DNA from: Mycoplasmoidaceae bacterium
Lineage (GTDB): Bacteria > Bacillota_I > Bacilli_A > Mycoplasmatales > Mycoplasmoidaceae
NCBI GenBank assembly: GCA_024407855.1
Contig: JAKSVQ010000001.1
Location: 62,001 to 126,000 of the forward strand
DNA length: 64,000 nucleotides
Reading direction: 5' to 3'
The notes below the pieces were generated by a model. That model had not been told where the DNA came from, searched no databases, and saw only the letters and a list, made by a program, of their open reading frames with translations. Below, one piece after another: positions 12,099-21,566 of the stretch; the stretch's first letter is position 1, and the number at the start of each line of letters is the position of its first letter. Both the position numbers and the translations under genes were made by a program.

Positions 12099-12173
12099 AT
12101 TTTTTCTCCTTATTAATATTTTATAGTTAACATTGGTATTAAAGAAAACAAAATATTAATTGTTTTTAATAAA

Positions 12174-12210
12174 TATATATTGCATTTGTATACCAAAAAT
12201 GCAATATATA
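12174..12210. promoter_or_regulatory. Perfect 14-bp inverted repeat in a divergent promoter region
   Basis: TATATATTGCATTT (12174-12187) and its exact complement AAATGCAATATATA (12197-12210) are separated by 9 bases. It lies between two divergent membrane-protein genes and runs into the (TA)n TATAAT-like -10 of the plus-strand gene, so it is more likely an operator than a terminator (no T-run). Confidence 0.55.
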
Positions 12211-12238
12211 TATATATAATTTTTTTGGAAGGAAGAAT

Positions 12239-12700
12239 ATGAAAAATAAAAAAACATTAAATTTAGTATTAAGTTTATGCATTATTTTATGTACACTAGT
12301 TTGTGTATGTATGGCTTTATCTGATAGTTTGCAAACACTTATGTTTCAAGGTGAAGGATCAATTGAATCAGTTAACAAACTTAACTGACGTGTTGCGGGA
12401 CCACTAATTGGTTTTGCTTCAGTGGCTGCATTATTATCATTAATCAAACTAATAATGTGTTCACTACCAGCGCAAAAAGACAACAAAGCATTAGGTGCTA
12501 TTGCTATCGTGTTTGATATTCTTGGAATATTATCACTAGGTATGATAGCTTCTAGTATTGGTATATGAAATGGAGATATTGGTATATCAAAATTTGAAAA
12601 AGCATTAACATCATGTATATTGCTGCTTGAAATAGGCTCTCCAGTTATGCTAGTTTGTGGATTAGGAAGTTGAATTTCTAATAGTCAAGCTGCAAAATAG
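12239..12700 (+). CDS. Hypothetical membrane protein, four predicted helices
   Basis: The function of this 153-aa protein is not recognised. It starts MKNKKTLNLVLSL after a GGAAGGAAG ribosome site. Hydrophobic segments lie near residues 8-28, 55-72, 86-106 and 125-147. Four TGA codons serve as Trp, so it appears only as short fragments under the standard code. It is flanked by the inverted repeat upstream and a terminator downstream, so it is a single-gene unit. Its length and helix count equal those of the divergent neighbour. Confidence 0.75.
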
Positions 12701-12704
12701 AAAT

Positions 12705-12732
12705 AAAAAAAAGAGGTCAACCTCTTTTTTTA
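12705..12732. terminator. Bidirectional terminator between a membrane protein gene and gyrA
   Basis: Stem AAAAAGAGG/CCTCTTTTT with loop TCAA (12708-12729), with A- and T-runs on either side. Confidence 0.85.
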
Positions 12733-15255
12733 TTATTGATTTTCTGGAGAAACTTCAACCGTTGCTTGACCTTCAGGTGTTGATGAAGTTGGTTCTGCAC
12801 CTTCGGCTTCATCGTTCTTGAAGATGGCAATAGATGCAATTCTATCTTCATCGTCAAGTCTAATTAACTTAACACCTTGAGTAGCACGACCAATGTCTCT
12901 TACTTCTGATAATGACATACGAATAATCATGTTTTTCTTTGTCATAATCAAAGCATCTTCATTACCACTAACCGCAGCAGCAAAGACAAGTTTTCCAGTC
13001 TTTGGTGTTACCTTCAATGTAGTTACACCCTTAGCACCACGTTTTGTTTCACGATATTCTTCAACATCAGTGATCTTACCAACACCACGTGTACCAATAG
13101 ATAAGATTTTGTTACCAGCCAAGCTAGTACTAAATCCTACAACTGTACCACCATCAATATTAATACCCTTAACACCAGCAGCTGTACGACCCATGTTTCT
13201 TACATCAGAAACTTTGAATCTTACTAGTTTACCAGTAGAGTTACCAATGAAGACATTGTTATCTTCACCAACAATCTTAACATCAAATAGTTTGTCGCCT
13301 TCTTTTAATCCTAAAGCAATCTTACCATTTCTATTAATATGTTCGTATTCAATTAGTGAAGTACGTTTTACAATACCATTTGCTGAACAGAAGATCAAAG
13401 ATTTTTGTTCTTCGTAATCATCAATTGGTAACATTGTAATAATCTTTTCATCTTTTTCAATTTGGATAAAGTTAATTGCAGGGATACCCTTAGATTGTTT
13501 AGATCCAACAGGAATTTCGTGTCCTCTTAAACGATAAACTTTACCATAATCTGTAAAGATTAAGATATCAGTGTGAGTATTAGCAACAACAATCTTAGCA
13601 ACATTATCATCATTGTGAGTTGCTGTACCAGTTACACCGACACCACCACGGTGTTGTGAACGGTATTCATCAATTGGAAGACGTTTTAGATATCCTCTTG
13701 TAGACATTGTAATAACGATGTCTTCAATAGGAATTAAGTCTTCGTCATCGATTGAAGAAGATAAGTTGTATGCAATTTCAGTTCTTCTTTCATCACCGAA
13801 TTTGTCAACAATCTTCTTTAATGCAGCAAGAATTAAATCAATTTGTTTGTTCTTGTCTTTTAGAATTGATTCATATTCTTTGCAAGCAGCTTCAAGTTCT
13901 TTAATTTCATTAGTAATCTTAGCTTGTTCCATTCCAGATAATGAACGAAGTTTCATTTCAAGAATAGCTTTAGCTTGGATTTCACTAAGTTTGAACTTAC
14001 GCATTAAGTCTTCTAATAACTTCTTGTCGTCATTAGCTTTCTTAATCATATTAATGATTTCATCAATATGTTGACTAGCAATGTGTAAACCTTCAAGAAT
14101 ATGTAATCTTGCTCTTGCTTTATCTAAGTCAAATTTAGTTTTTCTAATTAAAACATTAACTTGGTGATCAATATAGATTTGCAAAGCATCCTTCATGTTA
14201 AGAATTCTTGGTTCATTATTAACAAGAGCCAACATGTTAACAGAGAAGTTTGTTTGCAACTGAGTCATCTTATATAGTTGGTTTAAGATAACTTCAGGAA
14301 CCACATCACGTCTTAATTCAATAACGATTCTAATACCTAAACGGTTAGATTCATCACGTAGGTCTGTAATTCCTTCAATCTTTCCATCTTTAACTAATTG
14401 AGTTATCTTTTCAATTAATTGAGACTTGTTTACAACATATGGAATTTCATGGACAATAATTCTTGGTTTACCATTGTCCATGTATTCAATATCAGTTTTA
14501 GATCTAACTGTAACTGAACCATGTCCAGTTTCAAAATATTCTCTAATACCACTTGCACCAACAATTGTTGCACCAGTTGGGAAATCGGGGCCTTTTAACA
14601 CTTCCATGATTTGGTCAATTGTGCAATCAGGATGTTTTGCAACTAGTTCAACACCAGCAGCAATTTCATTTAAGTTGTGTGGTGGCATGTTAGTTGCCAT
14701 ACCAACAGCAATACCGCTTGATCCATTAGCTAACATGTTAGGGAATGTTGATGGTAGAACTAGCGGCTCTTTCTCTGAACCATCATAGTTATCAACTAAA
14801 TCAACGGTATTCTTTTCAATATCAGCTAGCATTGTATCAGCAAGCTTAGACATTTTAGCTTCTGTATAACGCATAGCAGCAGCGCCATCACCGTCGATAG
14901 AACCGAAGTTACCATGTCCATCGATTAATGGATATCTCATAGAGAAATCTTGTGCCATACGAACCATTGTTTCGTAAACAGCAGTATCACCATGTGGGTG
15001 GAACTTACCGATTACTTCACCGACTAGTCTGGCTGATTTCTTATATTGAGATCCAGAAGTCATTCCTAAGTTTCAAGCAGCATATAGAACACGTCGATGT
15101 ACTGGTTTAAAACCATCACGAGCATCTGGTAATGCACGAGCAACGATAACACTCATTGCATATTCAAGGAAAGAGTTTTGTAATTCCTTGGCTATTTCTT
15201 TTTCTTCAACTTTAGATTTATCTAGTTGTTCACGAATATTATTTTCATTTGCCAT
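12733..15255 (-). CDS. gyrA: DNA gyrase subunit A
   Basis: It is the cutting and rejoining subunit of gyrase. The 840-aa chain has the active-site Tyr at about residue 130 (AAAMRYTEA), the quinolone region GDTAVYE (Thr 91 and Glu 95 at the positions usually called 83 and 87), a coiled-coil region in the middle, and a C-terminal beta-pinwheel beginning with the GyrA box SQHRGGVGV, which argues for GyrA over ParC. It ends with an acidic 30-residue tail. One TGA (Trp 61) splits it. It follows gyrB by 17 bases in the yaaA-gyrB-gyrA unit. Confidence 0.96.
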
Positions 15256-15272
15256 AATCTAAACTCCTTTCC

Positions 15273-17225
15273 TTATGCATCAATGTTCTTAACGAACTTC
15301 GCATTGTTTTTGATGAAGTCTTTTCTAGGAGCAACATCATCACCCATTAAGAAACTGAATTGTTTATCAGCTTCAATTGCGTCAGCAATTGTAACTTTAA
15401 CAATTGTACGGTTAGTTGGATCCATTGTTGTTTCTCATAGTTGTTCTGGATTCATTTCACCAAGACCTTTATATCGTTGAATAGTATATCTTTGGTTTTC
15501 CCCTTGTTTCTTAAAGTCTTCTAACTCTTGGTCAGAGTAAGCATATTTAACCGTCTTACCAGCTTGATATTTGAATAAAGGTGGTCTTGCAAAGAAGACA
15601 TGGCCTTGTTCAATAAGCGGTTTCATGTATCTAAAGAAGAATGTTAACATCAAGATACGAATGTGAGCACCATCGACATCGGCATCAGTCATGATGATGA
15701 TCTTGTTGTAACGAATCTTTGTCATATCTATTTCAGGTAAAACGCCGATACCGATGGCAGTAATTAAAGCTTGAATTTCTTGGTTATCGAAAATTTTATC
15801 TGTCTTAGCTTTTTCTACGTTAATAATCTTACCACGTAGTGGTAGGATTGCTTGGAATTCACGGTTACGTCCCAACTTAGCTGAACCACCGGCAGAGTCA
15901 CCTTCGACGATATATAATTCGCAGATTGATGAATCTCTTGATGAACAGTCAGCAAGTTTACCAGGTAAGCCACCAGTTTCAAATGGAGATTTGCGACGAG
16001 TAATTTCTCTTGCTTCTTGTGATTTCTTTCTCGCTTCAGCAGCAAGCATAATCTTTTTGATGATCATGATTGCTTCATTAGGGTTTTCTTGTAAGTACTT
16101 TTCAAAGATTTGACTAGTTACGCTGTTAACTAGTTGTCTTACTTCAGTGTTACCTAATTTACGTTTTGTTTGACCTTCATATTGAGGGTTAGGGTGTTTA
16201 ATCGATAAGATTGCAACTAAACCTTCAGTTACATCGTCTTTAGTTAACTTGTCATCAGTATCTTTCATTAACTTCTTTTCAATTGCAGCGTGGTTAATGA
16301 CTCTTGTTAATGCAAGTCTAAATCCTTCTTCATGTGTACCGCCTTCAGTAGTATTAATGTTGTTACAGAAGGAATATAGTGAGTTAGCATATCCTTTGTT
16401 GTATTGGAATGCAACTTCAACGTTAATATCGTAGTAAGTTTCTTCCAAAACGTTAGGAACTTTTGTTTTTTGTCTAATTTCACCATAAATAATATCTGGA
16501 ACTAATGGTTCTTTATCACGGTTTAATTCCGCAACATATTCATTTAAACCACCTTCATAGTATCATGTGTATGATTGTCCAGTTATTTCATTCTTATAAA
16601 TAAGTTTGATTCCCTTATTTAAGAATGCTAATTGTTTCATTCTTCCAATAATACGTTCATCTTCATATGGAAGTTTTTCCATAATTGTGAAGTCTGGAAC
16701 AAATTCAATGGTTGTACCATGAGCTTTGTCTTTAGACTTACCAATTTTCTTTAATGGTTCTTGTGCATGACCGCCTTCTCTAAATTCTACGAAGTATGTT
16801 TCATAATTACGGTTTACTCATACTTTCATGTATTTTGATAAACCGTTAACACATGATGCACCTACACCGTGTAGACCACCAGAGATCTTATAAGATGTAT
16901 TATCGAATTTACCACCAGCGTGTAAAACAGTTAATACAGTTTCAACTGTTGATTTTCCTGTTTTAGGGTGGATATCTACTGGTATACCACGACCATCATC
17001 GTCGACGATAATGGCACCATCTTTAGTTTGAGTAACGATAACTCGAGTAGCATAGCCACCCATACATTCGTCGATTGAGTTATCCACAATTTCCCAAATA
17101 AGTTGGTGAAGACCATCTATACCGGTTGAACCGATATACATACCAGGTCTTTTTCTAACTGCTTCCAATCCTTCTAGGATCTTAATATTGGAGGCATCAT
17201 ATTCTTGTTTTTTATTTTCTGCCAT
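15273..17225 (-). CDS. gyrB: DNA gyrase subunit B
   Basis: It is the ATPase subunit of gyrase. The 650-aa protein has the GHKL ATP site ([27 protein letters not shown]), the TOPRIM acidic motif [21 protein letters not shown] and the C-terminal [14 protein letters not shown]. The phrase [16 protein letters not shown] is characteristic of GyrB rather than ParE. Several TGA codons are read as Trp. It lies 10 bases after yaaA. Confidence 0.96.
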
Positions 17226-17235
17226 ATTTCACCTG

Positions 17236-17457
17236 TTATTTTTTGGTTAATGTTAAGCAAAGGTCATTGTTAATGATAACTTTATCACCAACAAATAGTT
17301 TTCTGCCTCTACGATTGTCAGCAACACCATTAATTACAACGGTATTGTTGGCTAGAAATTCCTTAGCTTCTCCACCTGAAGAAATAACATCGCCAAACTT
17401 CAAAAGTTGGGCTAAAGTTATAAACTCAGTACGAAGAAAAATCGTCTTGTTTAACAT
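17236..17457 (-). CDS. yaaA: YaaA-type S4 domain RNA-binding protein
   Basis: The 73-aa protein is a lone S4 domain (ITLAQLLKFGDVISSGGEAKEFL, then VVINGVADNRRGRKLFVGDKV). In Bacillus the homologue sits with dnaN-recF-gyrB, and here it again leads the gyrase genes. Binding to ribosomal RNA is inferred from the domain, not shown. The TATAAT at 17469-17464 ends 6 bases before the ATG, so the mRNA should have no leader. Confidence 0.85.
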   Translation of the reverse strand: MLNKTIFLRTEFITLAQLLKFGDVISSGGEAKEFLANNTVVINGVADNRRGRKLFVGDKVIINNDLCLTLTKK

Positions 17458-17463
17458 AAAGAA

Positions 17464-17511
17464 ATTATAACTTAATAAACTTTTTTATACCAATAATTTA
17501 TTATTGGTATA
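17464..17511 (-). promoter_or_regulatory. yaaA-gyrB-gyrA promoter with overlapping palindrome
   Basis: Minus-strand -35 TTGGTA (17493-17488), 18-base spacer, -10 TATAAT (17469-17464). An 11-bp inverted repeat, TATACCAATAA/TTATTGGTATA (17486-17496 and 17501-17511), contains the -35 box. This is the arrangement of a repressor operator, here controlling gyrase synthesis. Confidence 0.6.
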
Positions 17512-17577
17512 AGATTAGAGATTACTTTTGCATTTGCGCGCGAAAAAGAGCAAAAAATGAGATTTGCATCAAAGATT

Positions 17578-17602
17578 GAAAAAAGAGGCGAAATTTAGCC
17601 TC
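17578..17602 (-). terminator. Terminator-like hairpin upstream of ssrA
   Basis: GAGGC/GCCTC with a 7-base loop and an A-run on the left, giving U-run termination for minus-strand transcripts. No minus-strand gene ends here; it may stop antisense transcription from the tmRNA region. Confidence 0.35.
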
Positions 17603-17637
17603 AAAATCACTATTTTTTAATAATTTTTATTTTATTG

Positions 17638-17643
17638 TATAAT
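17638..17643 (+). promoter_or_regulatory. -10 box of ssrA
   Basis: TATAAT 16 bases before the mature 5' end, preceded by TG. The short 5' leader would be removed by RNase P. Confidence 0.6.
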
Positions 17644-17659
17644 ACACCTACCACTAAAT

Positions 17660-18055
17660 GGGGATGCACAGGTTTCGACATCTAGCATATCTGATTTAAG
17701 TGGCAGTGGGGTTAGCCCCTTATAGCTCAAGGCTGTCAACGTGCAGACTCTGAAAATGTTAACCTTGAAGAAGCTTTCATGGCTAACAAACTTCAACAAG
17801 CTAACTACAACTACGCTTTAGCCTAGTTTAACCTAGCTAACAACTAATACTTCTTAATCTTTGTATTTGTTGCTACTGTTTAAAGATTAATATCTCTATT
17901 GATGCTAATAAAATAGACGAAAACTATTAGCTATGTCTATACCGTGTTAGTTTGATTACACAAGAGTATAGATGAAGCTAGAAATTCAAACTAAACTGTA
18001 GAAGCTTATTTTGGGTGTTAGATGGAAGTGGGTTCGATTCCCACCATCTCCACCA
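17660..18055 (+). ncRNA. ssrA: tmRNA (ribosome rescue)
   Basis: The 5' end GGGGATG pairs with 3' CATCTCC to form a tRNA-like acceptor stem, and ACCA is encoded. The T-arm GTGGGTTCGATTCCCAC is clear. The tag reading frame runs 17743-17826: it resumes at GCA, has 27 residues (ADSENV … NYNYALA) and stops at TAG. Such long tags ending in NYA(L/F)A are typical of mycoplasmas, where Lon rather than ClpXP removes tagged proteins. Length 396 nt. Confidence 0.95.
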
Positions 18056-18060
18056 TAATG

Positions 18061-18092
18061 AAAAAAACCGAGGTAAAATCCTTGGTTTTTTT
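18061..18092 (+). terminator. Terminator of ssrA
   Basis: The stem is AAACCGAGG/CCTTGGTTT, with one G-T pair, followed by a run of seven T. Confidence 0.8.
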
Positions 18093-18117
18093 GTTTTCAT
18101 CTTATAATAATAAAACT

Positions 18118-18612
18118 ATGTCAAAACAAATTTCAACACAATCAAAACCAAAGAAAAGTGGTTTATTAAAAGCAGGAACACTTACATTTGCATTAGCCAT
18201 TATTGGATTAATCATCGCTGCAGGAATGGCAATTATGCGAGTAGCACCAGCAATAGTTGGCTTAATAATGCTTATAATATTAGTCTTCATAATACTGTTA
18301 TGTAGTGCCTTTACCGCATTTATTATTTGAGCTTCTGATGGATTTAGAAGTTTTATCACAAACTTCTGATCCATTATTGAAAAGTGTTTTAATGAAGCGC
18401 AAGGGATATGAGTTACGATAAAAGAGTTCTTTCCATATTTAGCTATTGCTTCGGGTGTATTAGTAGTTGCAGGATTTGTTGTTAACTTAATAGGCTATTT
18501 AAAGAATAAGAATAATAGTAAGCAAAAAGGTCGATTTATCGCCACAGCAGTTATGCTAGGTGTAAGCGCAATATTGATTCTTGTATCTGGCTTGGTATTA
18601 TTCCTAATATAG
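18118..18612 (+). CDS. Hypothetical membrane protein
   Basis: The family of this 164-aa protein is not recognised. After a basic, Ser/Lys-rich N-terminus come two adjacent hydrophobic segments (about 18-38 and 43-67), an amphipathic Trp-containing stretch (IIWASDGFRSFITNFWSIIEKC), then two more helices (about 108-127 and 140-163). Five TGA codons encode Trp. TATAAT at 18103-18108 ends 9 bases before the ATG and there is no clear ribosome site, so the leader is minimal. It stands alone between the tmRNA terminator and another hairpin. Confidence 0.75.
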
Positions 18613-18613
18613 T

Positions 18614-18650
18614 AAAAAAAAAAAAAAAGAGGATATCCTCTTATTTTTTT
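18614..18650. terminator. Bidirectional terminator with a 15-A run
   Basis: Perfect stem AAGAGGAT/ATCCTCTT centred at 18634, with 15 A (18614-18628) to its left and a T-run on its right. It serves the genes on both sides. The homopolymer is a likely slippage hotspot but is not within a promoter or coding region. Confidence 0.8.
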
Positions 18651-19138
18651 GGCTTTTTGCTAATCTTACTTGTTCTTTCCTTCATGATATGAGTAGAAAT
18701 ATCTTTTGAAGTAAGTTTCTTACCACTAAGTGCAGCAGATTCAAGAGTTTTAACTTCTTTTCTAACAGCCTTAGGTGATTTCATTGTGAATGTAAGAATA
18801 ACTGAGAAGACACTACCTAATAAGATAATAGCTGCTCAAACAACCATTCCTCATCCTAATGGTGATAGTGTAAATGTTAATTCTTCTTCTGTTCAACTTT
18901 CACCAACAAGTTGGAATCATGATCATCCTTGATTTATTTGTGCTTCTAGTACATCTCTAGGAGTACCTGTTGTTACGCTAGCACCAGCTTCAAGTCATTT
19001 TCAGAAACTAACAACAGTTATAGCTATAAATCCTAATGTAAGGATAACTGTTATTAGAATCAATATTTTTCTAAACGTATAGCTACCGTTAATACTTTTA
19101 ACTAAACTATTACGTTTTTTATTTGTAATATATGCCAT
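18641..19138 (-). CDS. Hypothetical two-helix membrane protein
   Basis: The 165-aa protein is unrecognised. It has a basic N-terminus (about residues 1-24), a helix at about 25-47, a Trp-rich loop (GWSWFQLVGESW) predicted outside, a second helix near 97-117, and a long basic Lys/Ser-rich cytoplasmic tail. TGA occurs as Trp many times, all in the loop and helices. A GGAGA site precedes the ATG. The -10 region CTCAATAATTATAA (19152-19165) is the same as that in front of the CofE-like gene at 3252-3265. Confidence 0.7.
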
Positions 19139-19255
19139 ATATTCTCCTTTACTCAATAATTATAAAATATAAAAATAAAATAAAAATGTAATTTTTAAAC
19201 AACTCTTTATATTTTTATATATAATGAGTAAGAAAAGTAAGAAAGATAAGAAATA

Positions 19256-19471
19256 ATGAAACAGCAAAATTTTATTTGAAGTGTAACTGTTACTTCTAAA
19301 GGACAAATCAGTTTACCCAAACAAGCAAGAGAAATTTTCAATATTAAAGATGGAGACACTCTTTTGCTTTTAGGTGATATAGATAGAGGATTAGCAATAG
19401 TTAATCAAGAACAATCATTAGCTTTTGCTAATGCAGTATTAAAAGCTACAAAGAAAGGGGGTGCAAAGTAA
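19256..19471 (+). CDS. AbrB/SpoVT-type DNA-binding protein
   Basis: The 71-aa protein is a single swapped-hairpin domain: VTVTSKGQISLPKQAREIFNIKDGDTLLLL, then a short tail. This domain occurs in AbrB-like regulators and MazE-type antitoxins. It is probably a local transcription regulator. The next gene begins 1 base after its stop, so the two form a pair, but the partner is DUF4177-like and not a known toxin. A TATAAT is at 19220-19225. Confidence 0.85.
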
Positions 19472-19472
19472 T

Positions 19473-19616
19473 ATGTATAAAGTAGTTAAGTGCAAACCTT
19501 GGATAAAGGATATGCAAGAACTATTAGATAAGTATGAAAAAGCAGGATGAGAATTAATTAGTCATGCAAGTAACACCGGTACTGCTGGTGCAACATTCAT
19601 ATTTAAGAAAAAATAG
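19473..19616 (+). CDS. DUF4177-like small protein
   Basis: The 47-aa protein has the pattern YKVV…LLDKYEKAGWELISHAS (Trp from TGA), which is the core of the DUF4177 family, whose function is unknown. It is cotranscribed with the AbrB-like gene, 1 base after its stop. If the pair is a regulatory or toxin-antitoxin-like module it would be a new combination; this is speculation. Confidence 0.7.
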
Positions 19617-19636
19617 TTACATTTTCTATTTTTGTA

Positions 19637-19689
19637 TATAATACATATACCACTCAAGACAGAACGGCTGCCTTGAGTGCTTTTATTTA
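19637..19689 (+). promoter_or_regulatory. nusA promoter followed at once by a terminator-like hairpin
   Basis: TATAAT (19637-19642) would start RNA near 19650. Exactly there an 8-bp stem begins, CACTCAAG (19651-19658) with CTTGAGTG (19672-19679), with a 13-base loop (ACAGAACGGCTGC) and a following CTTTTATTT. It can end the preceding AbrB operon, but if RNA starts at this promoter the hairpin is also the 5' leader of nusA and could act as an attenuator or a 5' protective stem. Confidence 0.5.
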
Positions 19690-19703
19690 ATAAAGGATAA
19701 AAT

Positions 19704-21179
19704 ATGGAAAAGAATAATCAATTACTTGAAATAATCAAGGAAATAGCTGATGCAAGAGAAGTAACAGAAGATGTTGTTATCGCCTCTTTAGAAACAGCTA
19801 TGAAAAAAGCATATGAAAAGGAAACTGCATCCATTGATGAAGAACACGAAGCATATGCTGGAGATAAATGTGAAGTAAAGATTGATAAAGAAACAGGAAA
19901 GATTTCTTTATATCGTTTATTCACAGTTATTGACGACGCAACTACACCAGACTGAACAGATCCAGATACTGGTAAAGTAGAAAAAGATTACAATGACTAC
20001 AACCAAAAATTATTATCTGAAGCAATTAAAATGGATAAGAATGCTAAGGTTGGAGATGTTGTAAGAGAATATGTTGATATCAACACATTACCGAAACGTG
20101 TTGTTACTCACATGTTACTTGTTTTCAAACAAGGTGTATCAATTGAATCTAACAAAAACATCTATAAAGAATGAGCACCAAAGATTGGTACTATTGTTTA
20201 TGCTGAAGTAGAAAAGGTTGACTCTAAGAGTAAACTAATTCTTGTTAACTTAGGTAAAACATATGGTGTTGTTAGAAGATTAGATGCAAACCCAGATGAA
20301 AGATTAATTCCTGGTGCAAAATATAAATTTGCTATTAAGGATGTAAAAGAACAAACAAGAGGATGACCAGTTGAATTATCAAGAGCTAGCAGTCTAATTG
20401 TTGCAGACTTATTACATACTAACATTCCAGAAATTCAAACTGGAGTAGTAGAAATTAAAAAAGTTGGTAGAGTTGCTGGATACAAAACTAAAGTAGCAGT
20501 TAAATCTAACCAACCAGGAATCGATGCTATTGGAGCTTGTATTGGTGCAAGGGCTGATAGAATTAGACCAATTCTACAAGAAATGGGATCTGAAAAGATT
20601 GAATTTGCTAACTATGATGAAGAAATTGGTAAATTCATTGTTAACATCTGTAATCCAGTTCCAGTATATGGATATCAAATTACTGAACCAGTATTTGAAG
20701 AAGATCCAGAAACTGGTAAGAAGAAAGAAGTATCAGGAAGAAAAATTATTCTTGTAACTTCTGATGATTATAGAGTAGCTCTATTGATTGGATTAAAAGG
20801 TAAGAACGTTAAGATCTTATCTCAATTATTAGAAGCAGACATTGATGTAATCTCTGTTGAAACAGCTAAGGAAGAAAATGTTGACTATGTTAAGGTTGAT
20901 CGTGTTGTTACACCAACTGCAGTTGATGCAACTAAGAAAGAAAAACCAGTTAACAAATTTAGTTCAACACTTGACAAATATAAATCATCAAATGCTGATA
21001 TTCTAGAATCAATCAACAAATCAAATGAAGTTGTTGAAGATGCAACTAAAGCAACTCCAGTTGAAGAAATTGTTGAAGAAGATGAACAACCAATTGAAAT
21101 TAGCAATGAAGAACTAAGTTCTTATGCTGATGACTTGGCTGCTTTAGATGAATTAACAAAAGATGTCAAGAAAAAATAA
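19704..21179 (+). CDS. nusA: Transcription termination/antitermination factor NusA
   Basis: It binds RNA polymerase and nascent RNA. The 491-aa protein has the N-terminal polymerase-binding domain (about 1-150), an S1 domain (IGTIVYAEVEKVDSKSKLILVNLG), then two KH domains, the first with PGIDAIGACIGARADRIRPI. The tail (about 400-491) is acidic and Ser-rich, a feature of some mycoplasma NusA. The start has AAAGGA upstream. Its end overlaps rnpM by 17 bases. First gene of nusA-rnpM-small ORF-infB-rbfA. Confidence 0.95.
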
Positions 21180-21426
21180 AGGATTAAGGACTTGTCTATA
21201 TTCAAACAAACATTTTGATAGACAAGAATTAATCCGCTTAGTAAAAGTTAATAACAAATTAGTTATTGACAAAAAACAAAACATGCCAGGTCGTGGGTAT
21301 TGAATTAAACCCACAACTAAAGCACTAGAAGATCCAAAACTAACACTAATTCTTTCCAAACGAACAAAATGTTCTGTTAGTGAAGATCTTATAAAGGAAT
21401 TGAAAAATGAAACAAACAAAAGATAA
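21163..21426 (+). CDS. rnpM: YlxR family RNA-binding protein RnpM
   Basis: The 87-aa YlxR-fold protein has LRTCLYSNKHFDRQELIRLVK and the family signature GRGYWI (Trp from TGA) near residue 46. In Bacillus YlxR binds RNase P RNA and lowers its activity. It overlaps the nusA end in another frame, as is usual for this operon. Confidence 0.85.
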
Positions 21427-21547
21427 AGCAAAGAAGAAAAATGATTATAAGTTCAATCTAAAAGCTTGATTAATTGCTTCAACTTTTAGTATTATTTCAG
21501 CAGCATTAGGAGTTGCTAACTTAGTTATTCACTTTGTTGATAAATAA
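21407..21547 (+). CDS. Small single-helix membrane protein in the nusA-infB operon
   Basis: The 46-aa protein begins with ten mostly basic residues (MKQTKDKAKKKND) and has one hydrophobic helix (about 20-42). It overlaps rnpM by 20 bases and precedes infB by 19. In Bacillus this slot holds ylxQ, an L7Ae-like protein; nothing here resembles that. The function is unknown. It is supported as a gene by its good ribosome site (AAAGGAATTGAAAA) and its tight packing. Confidence 0.6.
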
Positions 21548-21566
21548 AATTTAGGAGGTTTATAAC

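Noticed and set aside
12893..15480. Long plus-strand reading frames across gyrA and gyrB
   Set aside because: They are antisense shadows of conserved genes, without ribosome sites.
17521..17560. Replication origin near gyrB-gyrA
   Set aside because: No dnaA or dnaN gene and no cluster of DnaA boxes is visible; the GCGCGC patch alone is not evidence.
19224..19256. Ten-codon ORF MSKKSKKDKK ending in the AbrB-like start (TAATG)
   Set aside because: Its ATG is inside the -10 box, so it would not be in the RNA; the sequence is probably leader and ribosome site.
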